Shown here: one piece after another, positions 12,226 to 23,772 of the stretch | How positions within the stretch are numbered: position 1 is the first letter of the stretch | How the letters are laid out: each line of letters begins with the position of its first letter | NCBI GenBank assembly: GCA_020284085.1 | Contig: JACEVL010000209.1 | Span: 437,001 to 501,000 of the forward strand | Origin: Aporrectodea caliginosa | Lineage: Eukaryota > Annelida > Clitellata > Crassiclitellata > Lumbricidae | Reading direction: 5' to 3' | DNA: 64,000 nucleotides | Notes under the pieces: model-generated | Told to the model about the DNA's origin: nothing | The model's database searches: none | The model's input: the letters and a program-made list of their open reading frames with translations, nothing else | Translations under genes and position numbers: made by a program

Positions 12226-12960
12226 AAGATAATATTATGTTTTAACGACAAGAAGACTGTTGGACTGCGGACTCAATTCAATTCATCATGTGCTTATCCT
12301 CTGACCCCATCAATTTAGGACTTAAAACAATCAGATGTAGGACACCAGAACATTGGCATTGTCCCACTGAAAACAAGTCACTTTGTAATTGACATTTTAG
12401 CGTCTGTTCTCGACTGCCAAGTTCAGACTAAACGTAATCGATATTGTCTATTCGGGATATGAAATGTGACTTATAAGGCACCCCAGTCCGAAATTGCGCC
12501 TGCGGCAAAAATGATGAAATAGGACAGCTCCTTCTTAGGTATGTACACAGTTAGGGCTTACTGTGGATTGCCTAGATTGCCCCCCATCTGCACATGTACG
12601 TACACAGGAATGCCAAACGTATACATAGCATAAATAATTTTTTATATACAAAGCCCACATATTTACACATAAGACTTATACATATAGGCCTACACATACT
12701 GGTCTATCTTACACTTAGAAAATGTTCTCTCGCCGGCTAGGGCCATAGGGGCCGCAGGTGCTGAGCAAGTGACGGCTCTAAAATGCTATGAATGAATGAA
12801 TGAGTGAATGAATGAATGAGTGAATGAATGAACGAATGGATGATCTTGTGGTAGAAATGTTAGAATTAAAGAATGGTACCCCACTGATTCCGAAATGGAC
12901 GTTCTAGCTTAACAATTACTTAACTACATAGGCCTACTATTCCGGTTATGACTTATGAAT
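12226..12960. other. No gene seen; (AATG)n at 12788-12842
   Basis: The tetranucleotide run aatgaatgaatgagtg is the only recognised feature in this AT-rich stretch. Confidence 0.5.
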
Positions 12961-13833
12961 AATTAGTCAAGGAGCACTATGTAGGAAAAACATATCCCGT
13001 GGGCGCTTTAATGAAAGAAACATGTGTGATACGTCGTTGGAAAGGTATTTTAACATAGAATAAGAAAAGTCATGGTGCCAAGCCAGAATATGCTGCAGGC
13101 AGGCACAATTCAAGATGGCGTCCAACATGGCGGAACATTATCATAGTTAGTCGGATAGATATGCCACATGACCCCAAAAAAATTGCAAGAAAACGTTTTA
13201 TGTTGGTTTTCTGGTGTATTAGGTCTGGAGAATAACATACTAAAAGTTTCTCGAAATCGGACCACGGGATCACCCCCAAAAATGCATTTTAAACAAAGAT
13301 GGCGGCCAATATGGCGCCAATACAGAAAACCGTATATATATCAGGTCATAGGTAAGCTAAATAACAAAATGAAGTGTCAAATTTAACATTATCAAGGTCG
13401 AGGAATCGATCTATCATAGTGGCAATAGTGTCGGAATCTTACTATCCAAGATGGCGGCCAATATGGCCGCCAAAACACAAAAATATGTATATATCAGGTC
13501 ATAGGTAAGCTAAATAACAAAATGAAGTGTCAAATTTAACATTATCAAGGTCGAGGAATCGATCTATCATAGTGGCAATAGTGTCGGAATCTTACTATCC
13601 AAGATGGCGGCCAATATGGCCGCCAAAACACAAAAATATGTATATATCAGGTCATAGGTAAGCAGGCAGGCACAATTCAAGATGGCGTCCAACATGGCGG
13701 AACATGAGAAAAACAGACCTATTTATCGTAGTGGCAATAGTCTTGGAATGTTACGATACTCATTATTTCTTTTATTTAACGGAAAAAACAATGTGTAAAC
13801 GTAGCAGCTGAGAAAAAATGAACATTCAAAATG

Positions 13834-14590
13834 TTATTCGTCATCATCACTATTGTCACTGCTGTCTTCGTGACCGTCATATCGTTCCGCTACATTATCG
13901 CAGAGATTCTCGTCGCTGTTACATTCACACATTTCTGTGCATGGCAGGTTGTTAGTTCGGCATTTGCATGGTGCCGCACATCTGTTTTTAAGACAAGCAC
14001 ACTTGACCAATTGCAGCAATGCCTCCGGGGCACATAGCGATTAATTCATAACCGGTGATCACCGTCCATCTTCCAATACCCACCCGTGTTTCGTTGGTGA
14101 TGGAATCGCCGGCATTGCTTTGTCGTCTTGCGCCCAAACAATTGCCTGAAAGTTAGCTCTTTTCACTGCTGCAGTCTGCTGGTATGAAAGCACCTGTTGT
14201 TGGTGGAAGACTGTCTCCAACAGTCTGTTTTGTTGAGAATAAAGACCATCGCAATGCTGCAAGAGTTTTGATCTGTGATTTCGATTTCGGCTGATAAACC
14301 CGGCAGAGGAATTCCTCCAAATTGTACAGAGTTTCATCAGTAACAAGATCATTTTTACCTAATGATGCAAAAGAAGAAAGTATTTCATCGTTGGAGAGAC
14401 TGAATGCTTTCCAGTATGACAGTTTTCCTTTGCCTTTTAAACAACCTGTGGTGTCGCATCCGGAAAGTGCGTGAAATCCGGGTAAAGCTGCAGCTTTCAG
14501 TTGCCCAAGTGATGCATATATTTGGCCGATGGATATGTATTCTCCCGGAACAGGAACAAAGAAGGATTCTTTTGGAAGCTTTGGATACCA
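13834..14590 (-). pseudogene. Same transposon CDS, left arm plus spacer (broken)
   Basis: Read on minus from 14590: VPVPGEYISIGQIYASLGQL, AALPGFHALSGCDTTGCLKG, KGKLSYWKAFSLSNDEILSS, LYNLEEFLCRVYQP in the spacer, continuing into KSKSQIKTLAALRWSLFSTK of the left arm. Near 14170 an extra CTGCAG-like insertion shifts the frame, and the Cys-rich end (14019-13834) is in another frame. This is the parental orientation of the gene. Confidence 0.7.
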
Positions 14591-15032
14591 ATCGAAATCA
14601 CAGATCAAAACTCTTGGAGCATTGCGATGGTCTTTAATCTCAACAAAACAGACTGTTGGAGACAGTCTTCCACCAACAACAGGTGCTTTCATACCAGCAG
14701 TGAAAAGAGCTAATTTTCAGGCAATTGTTTGGGCGCAAGACGACAAAGCAATGCCGGCGATTCCATCACCAACCGAACACGGGTGGGTATTGGAAGATGG
14801 ACGGTTGTCACCGGTTATGAATGAATCGCTATGTGCCCCGGAGGCATTGCTGCAATTGGTCAAGTGTGCTTGTCTTAAAAACAGATGTGCGGCACCATGC
14901 AAATGCCGAACTAACAACCTGCCATGCACAGAAATGTGTGAATGTAACAGCGACGAGAATCTCTGCGATAATGTAGCGGAACGATATGACGGTCACGAAG
15001 ACAGCAGTGACAATAGTGATGATGACGAATAA
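14529..15032 (+). pseudogene. Transposon CDS fragment with Cys-rich C-terminus (right arm)
   Basis: Open to TAA at 15030. Codons before about 14591 read antisense spacer sequence and are not native. Native part: SKSQIKTLGALRWSLISTKQ, FQAIVWAQDDKAMPAIPSPT, then a CXC-like domain (LVKCACLKNRCAAPCKCRTN, LPCTEMCECNSDENLCDN) and an acidic end SSDNSDDDE. I recall this arrangement, an H/GCDTT domain followed by a Cys-rich tail, in repetitive uncharacterised invertebrate proteins; function unknown. Confidence 0.7.
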
Positions 15033-16054
15033 CATTTTGAATGTTCATTTTTTCTCAGCTGCTACGTTTACACATTGTTTTTTCCGTTAAATAAAAGAAA
15101 TAATGAGTATCGTAACATTCCAAGACTATTGCCACTACGATAAATAGGTCTGTTTTTCTCATGTTCCGCCATGTTGGACGCCATCTTGAATTGTGCCTGC
15201 CTGCTTACCTATGACCTGATATATACATATTTTTGTGTTTTGGCGGCCATATTGGCCGCCATCTTGGATAGTAAGATTCCGACACTATTGCCACTATGAT
15301 AGATCGATTCCTCGACCTTGATAATGTTAAATTTGACACTTCATTTTGTTATTTAGCTTACCTATGACCTGATATATACATATTTTTGTGTTTTGGCGGC
15401 CATATTGGCCGCCATCTTGGATAGTAAGATTCCGACACTATTGCCACTATGATAGATCGATTCCTCGACCTTGATAATGTTAAATTTGACACTTCATTTT
15501 GTTATTTAGCTTACCTATGACCTGATATATATACGGTTTTCTGTATTGGCGCCATATTGGCCGCCATCTTTGTTTAAAATGCATTTTTGGGGGTGATCCC
15601 GTGGTCCGATTTCGAGAAACTTTTAGTATGTTATTCTCCAGACCTAATACACCAGAAAACCAACATAAAACGTTTTCTTGCAATTTTTTTGGGGTCATGT
15701 GGCATATCTATCCGACTAACTACGATAATGTTCCGCCATGTTGGACGCCATCTTGAATTGTGCCTGCCTGCAGCATATTCTGGCTTGGCACCATGACTTT
15801 TCTTATTCTATGTTAAAATACCTTTCCAACGACGTTACGTATCACACATGTTTCTTTCATTAAAGCGCCCACGGGATACCATTGCTCCCTGACTAAGCCA
15901 GCTCTGGGGCAGTCATTTTCTTAGCCTCGGCATATGATGAGAGCGGGTCGCCAGTCCCCTCCCTCGCCGTCTCATCTTCCCACCTGGAGTGTACGGTCAG
16001 TGTACTCACTATAGATCAGCAGTTGGCTAGGCTATGGGTCGCAGATGGAGAAGA

Positions 16055-16116
16055 AATCTCGAAACAAGTAGGGCCTATCTACTAGATAGGCCCTATTTGT
16101 TTCTATCTACCCTGTT
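16055..16116. repeat. Short inverted repeat
   Basis: gaaacaagtagggcctatct and agataggccctatttgtttc face each other with a two-to-four-base centre, a stable hairpin. Confidence 0.8.
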
Positions 16117-16529
16117 TCAAGATTTCTACTCCAATGGTGCCCTATAGTCAACTCAGCTATAGCCTAATGAATAGGCCTACATGATTAAAGTAGATTATAA
16201 TTGCGCAGAAACCCTTTGATGTTGAGTTGCACGGTTACACCATTACACTATTATAGGCTAAGCGCGCACATATTATGGACAGTAGCAATCATAGGCGCAA
16301 CCATCCTATGGGACCCGTGGGACGCGTCCCTCCCAACTTTCGAACAGCTTGTTACCGTCCCCCCAACTTTTGAAAATTGTGAGGCAAACAAAGAGCCCAA
16401 AATGCACTCCATTTGGTATCAAATGCTCAAAATTGCGTTGGCTTCTGGGGCTGATGGGGAACTTGCAACGCTCCCCATACCCCCTATAGTCGTTAGGAGC
16501 TTCTTGCCTTCCGCGATCTCTCCCCTCTG

Positions 16530-17225
16530 TACCATTAATGCCAGTATAGTACAAGGCTCTGGTCTTGGACCTACTGATTTTGTCATAGCCATTTCTAGCC
16601 TTAAACCTAAATACAGTGAAAACCGTCTCACTAAATATGCCGACGATAGCTACTTGCTGGTCCCTGCTTCCTGCATTGACAGCACTCTTTCTGAACTTGA
16701 CCATATCTCTAAGTGGGCATCCATTAGGAATCTTAAATTAAACCATACTAAGACCAGAGAAGTTGTTGTCAAACGACCGAGGTCCAAACCTATTGCCCTC
16801 CCTCCTCTCATACCTGGCATCGAGCGGGTCCAGGAGATGGTTATTTTGGGTGTCACCATCTCTGATGGGATTGGCTTTGGGGCACACATGGACAAAATAT
16901 GCTGCAAAGCCTGAAAATCCATGTACGTGTTTTTGTCGCCCACGGTCACCACGGTCAACGTCTCTTTGACGTTGTTACTTGTTAGGGCTACTACCCTCGC
17001 ACGGCTACTTCATGCCTCACCTGTTTCGTGGGATTTGCCACTGTAGGGGAACATAAACACCTTAACGGTATTTTGAGAAAATTTACCCGTTCAGGCTTCC
17101 TCCCTGCCGATTTCCCTAGTTTTGTCAAACACTGTTCTAGAGCTTATTCTACTCTTTTCCGTTCAATGCTCTTAAACCCTTGTCACGTCCAGTTTATTCA
17201 TGTAATAAAGTCACATTTTTCATAG
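16530..17225 (+). pseudogene. Non-LTR reverse transcriptase fragment
   Basis: QGSGLGPTDFVIAISSLKP, RLTKYADDSYLLVPAS (catalytic YADD), HISKWASIRNLKLNHTKTRE, then VQEMVILGVTISDGIGFGAH (to 16914). After a frameshift: HLNGILRKFTRSGFLPADFP, RAYSTLFRSMLLNPCHV to 17225. It lacks the N-terminal RT and endonuclease. A different LINE clade from the 25351 element. Confidence 0.85.
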
Positions 17226-17473
17226 ATCTACATGTAGATGGTTTAGGTACTTTTATATCGAAATCATCGGTGAAAAATTTGAGGTAAATTAAAGCCCAAA
17301 ATGTACTCCATTTGGCATCATATGCTCAAAATTTCGTTGGCTTCTGGGGCTCCGCCCCAGACCCCGATGGAGTTGCTTACGACGCTCTCCCATACCCCCA
17401 TGTCGTTAGGGGCTTCTTGCCTTCGGCAATCGCAGCTTCGCGCCTTCGGCGCTCGCAATTCCACACCCACCCC

Positions 17474-17671
17474 CAGTGGCGGCGACAGACATTTTTTGTA
17501 ACCAGGGCAATGGGGCATAACCAGGGCAATCATACAAGTAACCAGTGCAGAGGCGATTTATGCCCCAAATAAATTCTCGGCAGGGCAAAAATTCTGGCAG
17601 GGCAACGACCAGGGCAAAGGCTTTTTACCAGGGCATTTGCCCTTGCTTGCCCTGGTGTAGTGCCGCCAATG
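17474..17671 (+). mobile_element. hAT-type MITE with GGGCA motifs, copy 2
   Basis: 198 bp, perfect 8-bp TSD CCCACCCC (17466-17473, 17672-17679), ends CAGTGGCGGC / CATTGGCGGC (each read inward). It contains five to six ccagggcaa/ggcagggcaa motifs and matches the reversed copy at 10013-10176. Confidence 0.94.
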
Positions 17672-17799
17672 CCCACCCCCATCACACATTCTAGTAGGTC
17701 CCCAACTTCTCGACCGTGGTTGCGCCTCTGGTAGCAATCGTAATCTGGAATTTCCTTTGCCGTTAACAAAGCTAGCAGTACGAACCATGGCTTATTTAA

Positions 17800-18010
17800 C
17801 TGGCCAGCTTAACTATTGGTTAGAACGTTTTGCGTAAGCCTATATCAAGGGCGCCTCTCCGGTTTAGGGTAGGCCTACCATTCGCCTCCGGATGGTGGCT
17901 TATTTACGAGATTTCAATCTCGGGCTAGCACGGTCGTACACGCGGACTTTAAAAGATGTGTACGTCAGAGGCGCCTTGACGTACGCTCTAACCAGTGTAG
18001 CTAACTGGGT
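17800..18010. repeat. MITE-like repeat with GGTTAGA...GCGCCTCT ends, copy 1
   Basis: Left ttggttagaacgttttgcgt, aagggcgcctct; right, read inward, ctggttagagcgtacgtcaa, ggcgcctctgacgta. The centre (cgcctccggatggtggctta, tttcaatctcgggctagcac) is shared with 51890-52010. Confidence 0.6.
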
Positions 18011-18019
18011 CAGCGTATA

Positions 18020-19275
18020 GGACAAAGGTGAAACTTCCAACCCACTGATTCAGCAATCCCCACCATTGGGATGTATTTTCCTGCCCACAGGTCTATCCAT
18101 GGACTCCACTACCAAACACAAATTACACCGTTTAAAAGAATTCATAATTTCATATCAACCAGATTTATTGTCTTCAATGTTATTGTGACTATGCAATCGA
18201 ATTAAAATGTTAAAATCATTATTGTTTACTTTAGTGAACAAATAAAGAAACGCCTGAAGCTCATTGAACTACAATTTTCATCTTTCAGCTGACGAAAAAC
18301 TGAAGTCTGTCATGAAAAGACAGCGTAAAATCCTAAGCACATGAAATTAATTCAAGTTTCACAACTGCATAAAAATAGCAGAACCAGTAAATGCAGCATC
18401 AAGCGATATGTTGTGATATCTTGTCATGTTCATACACCAATAACTAGATGGTCTTCTCCAAATACCACATGACTGGTATAAAATACATATTGTAACAAAA
18501 TATAACTCTATTTTTAGTCACATATAAATATACCAACAACCAGGACGTCATGTATGTACAAATGTACAAATGTATGCACATAATCCCTTCCGTTGCTAGT
18601 ATATTCTGTCTTTTATTTCCTTGTCCATTACTGTTATTTGGTTCAATAAAATGTATGGCTATAATTATGTTTTCATTAATATCCTGGTCTGTATTTAACC
18701 ATGCACACATGCACGCATAATTATGTCTGACTCTGTCACTCTGTGTATTTATGTTTTTATTTGAATTATTCATAATATGGGCACTTATCTAGACGGCCCT
18801 TAGGCCTACAGTGTAGACTGTCGCAGGCTTGCTCAACACGACCATACACTATAGCATCTATGGTGCAGAGGAGTATCGGTGAGTGAAGGGTTTGCTCAAG
18901 GTCCTTACACAGTACCATGTCAAGGGAGGTCTGAATCCAATCTCTGCTCAATATAAGATCAGTGCTAAACCTTTGGCTACCATGGCTCACAAATAAATCT
19001 ATTAGAAAAAACAATGAATGTACAGAACACAGGTTTTGACAAGACTTTTTCCAACTGCTTATGACTTTTAGACGTTGGTTTCACTTTTGACTGATGTGCA
19101 TTGTGGTAATGTGCTACAGAAAGACTAGAAATTAAATCCCAGCTTGTCCACAGAGGTCACCATTCCAGTTCTCAAAGGACCACAACGGATCTCAATCAGC
19201 TTCTTAGAGGTGGCTTAGGTCGCCAACTGCAAACATGTCTATCTGTCACCTCTGTGTTCTTTACACTAATCCATG
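18020..19275. other. No gene seen
   Basis: AT-rich sequence with only short frames that have no recognisable product. Confidence 0.5.
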
Positions 19276-19556
<281 letters not shown>

Positions 19557-19707
19557 GAACAAAATCCACAGGAAGTGGAAAAATTATTCATGCAAAGGAA
19601 GTGCAGTACAGCATCTGTAAGATTCTGGATTGTACTGCAGCCAATGATTATAATTTAACCCAAGAACCATCTCAACGTACCTCAGTCTAGCAACTCAGAG
19701 CTCATGA

Positions 19708-19785
19708 ATACACTGGTGCTTTGTGCTTAGCTTTAGAGTAGAGCTTTAGAAATTTGGAGTTTATGATTACGATTAGGAACGTGGT
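19708..19785 (+). repeat. LINE 3' tail fragment
   Basis: ctggtgctttgtgcttagct, ttagagtagagctttagaaa, tttggagtttatgattacga; closest to the copy at 22800-22850. Confidence 0.6.
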
Positions 19786-20342
19786 GTCAACTGTCACCTC
19801 TGAATGGACTCCATTGTTTGGGCTCTTCACATGTGCAAGTCTGCCAGTGGTGACTTTTCGGGTCATCCAAGGACTGTTAGCGTCCTAATGAACTTTTTGT
19901 TTTAAATGAACTAACACTACTTAGGCTAGTATATATGCAGCACAGTTGTGAGGTACTAAACGGTGCTATAAGTACTTTGATAACTAATCAACTAAGTAAC
20001 TCATCTGAGGACTTTGTTAATAAAGGCATCAATAAATTAGTCATTGTATTAGAGCTGATTTTTGATATTCAGGCTGTGTAGCAAGTGCTTAGTGTTTATG
20101 ATGCAATTGCAAAATTGCTAAATAAATATTTGATTGCTCCACGGAGTCACATCTCATGTACATACACTCTTAAAAATGTTAGCTTTGGCAGCCATTTCAA
20201 GTGTCATGTTACAATGAAGCTGCATGCTAATGAGGTCACGTTGTAAGGCAGAATTAAATTTGGGACTCACGTTCCCAATGAAGTCATAACAGAATTTGCA
20301 TTATAATGAAGCAAAGCTTACAGGGTACGTGTCGACTTATGT

Positions 20343-21770
20343 TTATAAGATTCTGTGTTTCGCCCTGCGAGTCTTCATTTTCTTGCCTTCCAATGGTCGA
20401 ATTCCAGTGTTAGCTTCGGCATTTGACTGCTTGTCTCCAGTGGAAGGATATGAAATTGATTTGACAACAGGGTTCAGGGAATGTACAAACACCTCCAAAC
20501 CATGTAGTGATGGTTTGGATGACGTGGGCTGATGAGCCAGGCACGAACCGGTTGCAAGCGAAACCACGTGATGTGGCACTCGTGGCTTGTATGTGTATGG
20601 ATTCCTTCTTCCTGGAAAGTTCGACATTGCTGGGGATCCAGAAAAGCAGTCATTATCATAAGCAAAGGCAACTTGGGAGCCAAGAAAATCACTAGTTTTT
20701 GAGTTCAACCGGGCAACTGAATTTCTGCCACTATTCCTTGTCAGTTGTGGCCGTTTTGAGTCAGTGTTGCCTGCCACATCAGACATTGGATCTAATTCAG
20801 TGGCTGAACCTAGAGTTGGTAGAACACCGGTATGCGCAAGGGTCTGATGCATATACTTGATTTTCTCCATTATCTCAATGTCAGCCTGCGATTTGATTCT
20901 ATCACTTTTACCAGCTGTTCTTTTTGTCCTGGTGTCATTCTCGCCCTGCAAAGACCAAACATCATCCTGAATGTTGCAATGCATATTGTGCTCAAAATAG
21001 TCTTGTTTTGGCTTTGAGAGTCCTGAAGTCGAAAGAACAGAATGAAACGAAGAAGGTCGACTTGGCACAACGTTGGTCGACTTCGTCTGAACACTCGGAA
21101 GACTGTTCTTCGTTTGTTTATGCGCACCAAAAGCACTTGCAGACAACGACTTTGGGATAGTCGACTTTTTTGGTTTGTCTGCTTCAGGTTGCCTCGAGCT
21201 CTCAACACGATTTACAGTCTCTTCAACTGAATCTAATTTCTCGGACGGCACAAGCTGGGACAAATATCGTCGGAATTCTAGAAGCAGCTGCAAATTCTGT
21301 TCTTCTTCTGTTTCTTGTATCGTCTTATTGATTGTGCTCCTGTTTGTATGCCTCTTTCTTTGTATCTGTACAGATTTCTTATGCTTACTGTAGCAACCGT
21401 TTGCTGGCTGGTATGCAAATGTCTTTCTGTTGATGCAAGCCTCTCCAGGCAGACTGTAATCCAGACGCTTGCCTACATTAGTGTCATTGCATTTGGAATG
21501 TTTCTGTTGGTCGCAGTTATTGAATAAGCTGTCAGTGGACAGGACTATCCTGTCCCCCGATGCTTGATGCATGTATGATGCCTTCCCTGAATTATTTTGT
21601 GAACAATCTACTGGTACACTAAAGCAGTTCATACCAGAGAGTTTTGAACACGCTTTGTTTGGAGGTTCGATGGGGGATTCGTGAATTTTCAACAGTAACA
21701 TTGTAAAGTAACGATCTTTGTCACGATTCACATGGATCTCTGGAATGTCATCCGTTGGCTCTTTAGTCAT
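20343..21770 (-). CDS. Single-exon protein of unknown function, 475 residues
   Basis: An uninterrupted minus-strand frame from ATG at 21770 to TAA at 20343; an in-frame TAA about 50 bases upstream rules out an extended start within this exon. A possible acceptor (gttttag) further upstream suggests a 5' UTR exon. I recognise no domain. The product is polar and basic, rich in Ser, Lys, Asn and Gln, so probably largely disordered. One segment (about 155-200: QETEEEQNLQLLLEFRRYLS onward to KLDSVEETVNRVE) looks like an amphipathic helix or short coiled coil; the C-terminus is basic (KKMKTRRAKHRIL). No signal peptide or membrane segment. It lies 2.3 kb upstream of CDK10 on the opposite strand. Length, codon-like composition and absence of repeats make a real gene likely, but its role is unknown. 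Confidence 0.7.
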   Translation of the reverse strand: MTKEPTDDIPEIHVNRDKDRYFTMLLLKIHESPIEPPNKACSKLSGMNCFSVPVDCSQNNSGKASYMHQASGDRIVLSTDSLFNNCDQQKHSKCNDTNVGKRLDYSLPGEACINRKTFAYQPANGCYSKHKKSVQIQRKRHTNRSTINKTIQETEEEQNLQLLLEFRRYLSQLVPSEKLDSVEETVNRVESSRQPEADKPKKSTIPKSLSASAFGAHKQTKNSLPSVQTKSTNVVPSRPSSFHSVLSTSGLSKPKQDYFEHNMHCNIQDDVWSLQGENDTRTKRTAGKSDRIKSQADIEIMEKIKYMHQTLAHTGVLPTLGSATELDPMSDVAGNTDSKRPQLTRNSGRNSVARLNSKTSDFLGSQVAFAYDNDCFSGSPAMSNFPGRRNPYTYKPRVPHHVVSLATGSCLAHQPTSSKPSLHGLEVFVHSLNPVVKSISYPSTGDKQSNAEANTGIRPLEGKKMKTRRAKHRIL

Positions 21771-22152
21771 TTTCACTTCCTGTTGGCTTGTAAGAAGATC
21801 TGCTCCAGCTTAGAATTGTCAAAAATTCCTAAAACATTTACAAGAACATGAATTCCATGTACTTAAACGAGCCTGTTGCTTATAATATTTTATGGAAGAG
21901 ACTGGCCAATTCTGGGTCATATACTAGAGCACAATGAAACATTCTGGACAGGCTAAAACTTTTCATGTCCCCACATTTATATGGAACCAGTTTACCTCAT
22001 AAATATACTGATGACAAAGGGATGTATGTCTAGAAGACATTATATGAGATTAGATTGCTTAAGAATATCGGCCAAATAACTGGCCAATGGACCCTGATTG
22101 AAAGCGTGATGTTGTAGAAAGAAGTGAGTGGAATATGCTAAGATAACTTGGG

Positions 22153-22635
22153 TAAACCCGTAGTTTAGGTTGCTAAATTATTTTATATTGTCAAAATGAA
22201 ATGGAAGCTGGATTGAGGAAAAAATTGTTTCCCTAACTGTAAGTGGGTCTGATGAAACTATTTCTATCTTTAAATAGAAGTTGGATTGATGGAAATAATT
22301 TTTATCGTAAATAAAAGCTGGATTGATGAAACTTAGTTTTTGATGCAATAGAAGCTGGAATAATGAAAATAATTGTTTCCTAAGAAGCTGGACCCATGGA
22401 AAAAGTTCTTTGCTTACATAAAAGTTCCATTGATGAAAAATATTTTTCTGGTTAAATAGAAGTTGGGTAATTTTTTCGTTAAATGGAAGCTGGATTGATT
22501 AAAAAAAATTCTCGATGAAATGGAAGCGGGATTGATTATAGTTATGATGGACATAGGTAGAGTGCTTACTTACCAACGTGAAGTACGGCATTGAAGACAT
22601 TAGAATAATTTAGCAACCTAAACTACGGGATTACC
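22153..22635. mobile_element. MITE with CCCGTAGTTTAGG ends, copy 1
   Basis: About 480 bp with terminal inverted repeats: left CCCGTAGTTTAGGTTGCTAA, right its reverse complement (ttagcaacctaaactacggg). The interior consists of degenerate iterations of a motif like agaagctggattgatgaaa, about 50-60 bp apart. A second copy at 41373-41860 is highly similar throughout. No clear TSD is left at this copy. Confidence 0.85.
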
Positions 22636-22684
22636 GGTAACTTGATGCTAGGCAATATAGCGACATGACTGAATGACTGTCTCA

Positions 22685-22865
22685 GTGCCTCCCTCTAGTC
22701 TCTCTGGGAACCGGACTCGGACCTCCACTGGACGTCGATCTTTGGACGGGTTGTCGCAATATAACTGATACGACGCAGCTCTCGTGAATGAGATGGTGCC
22801 CTGCTCTTAGCTTTAGAGTAGCGCTTTAGAAATTTGGAGTTTGCTATTATGATTGCTAGTTATTG
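22685..22865 (+). repeat. LINE 3' tail (GAATAAGCTGG family)
   Basis: Carries gggaaccggactcggacctc followed by gacgcagctctcgtgaatga and ttagagtagcgctttagaaa, then ttggagtttgctattatgatt. Same 3' end as copies at 44905, 53828, 53990 and, on the minus strand, 58930, where it continues into RT-coding sequence. Confidence 0.75.
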
Positions 22866-23772
22866 TATGCGACAATAACTACCGAACATTAAACTTATGT
22901 TTACCAATAAAACGTGACTGATACAAGAAACCTAGAGAGCAGTAGAATACATACTGCTTTCATACAAAGTCGCAATGAAGTCAATGTTGTTCTTGCGTTT
23001 TAAAGCATTTAGCGTTATGACATATCACTTCACGTTAAATCGCTATTTTATTTACATCGTTATTTTATTTATTTTATTTATTTCATTTTTATTTACAAAC
23101 ACGAGACGCCATACTGCAGCCATAGTACCAGAATGTGAAAAAAGAGAGACCACTGCAGCAAGTATTAATTAAAAGTAAAAGTAACTTTAATTTGCCTTTG
23201 GAGTGGTTATAATACTTGTTAAAATAAAATGAAACAAACAAATAAGATTAAAGGGCTTTCGTAGCTAAATATAACTTTAATACAGAGATTCTTAAAGAAT
23301 CTTATGAACATTTTAAGGTTACCAATGGGCACTGCCGCATACAGCAGACAGTTACTTAGCATAGACAAGTGAACAAAGTTAAGTCGTCTGATCATCACTT
23401 GGCAAATACATAAAAATTTAAATGCCAGTGACACCAACAAAAACAAACAAACAAACTCAAACGCATGTGCTAATTTAACAGACTGATTCTGTTTGTTTGC
23501 TCGATGTTCGAGCACTCCTACTTGATTACAAAACCCGATATAACGATTATTGTTTTATCCGATATAATGAATAATATCCGTAATCTTTCGTGGTGTTCGG
23601 TCAAACTTTTGCGATTAAGAATTATTTTAATCTTGAATTTGCCTTACTGCAATTTTCACTCTAAGCAATCCTTGTATAAATTACAGAATTACCCAAGCAT
23701 CGGTAACGCCAAATCGCTGTTTTAATTTTGCTAACTGGAAATATTGCTTATAATTCCTAATATCGCCCGGAC

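Larger units (their letters stand above)
12966..15892. mobile_element. Foldback transposon: 1.3-kb inverted arms around a 0.3-kb spacer
   Basis: Left arm about 12966-14285 and right arm about 14591-15892 are reverse complements with few differences. Outer ends, read inward, are TTAGTCAAGGAGCA and TTAGTCAGGGAGCA; a flanking TA on each side is a possible TSD if the ends start at GTCA. Each arm contains, from outside in, AAGATGGCG-rich blocks, two tandem copies of a roughly 160-bp unit (left arm 13341-13660) and the 3' half of a coding sequence ending in a Cys-rich domain. The spacer carries the upstream part of the same gene on the minus strand. Structure suggests an internally rearranged element, a head-to-head duplication of its 3' end. 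Confidence 0.9.
16290..17730. mobile_element. Composite hAT-type element with nested LINE and MITE
   Basis: Perfect 8-bp TSD GTAGCAAT (16282-16289, 17731-17738) and inverted ends CATAGGCGCAACCA / CAGAGGCGCAACCA. Inside, one element segment occurs twice (about 16380-16515 and 17288-17425: gcccaaaatgnactccattt, caaaattncgttggcttctg, gttagnngcttcttgccttc) with a LINE RT fragment between. A MITE with its own 8-bp TSD sits at 17474-17671. Either the LINE came in with partial duplication or two element copies recombined. Confidence 0.85.
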
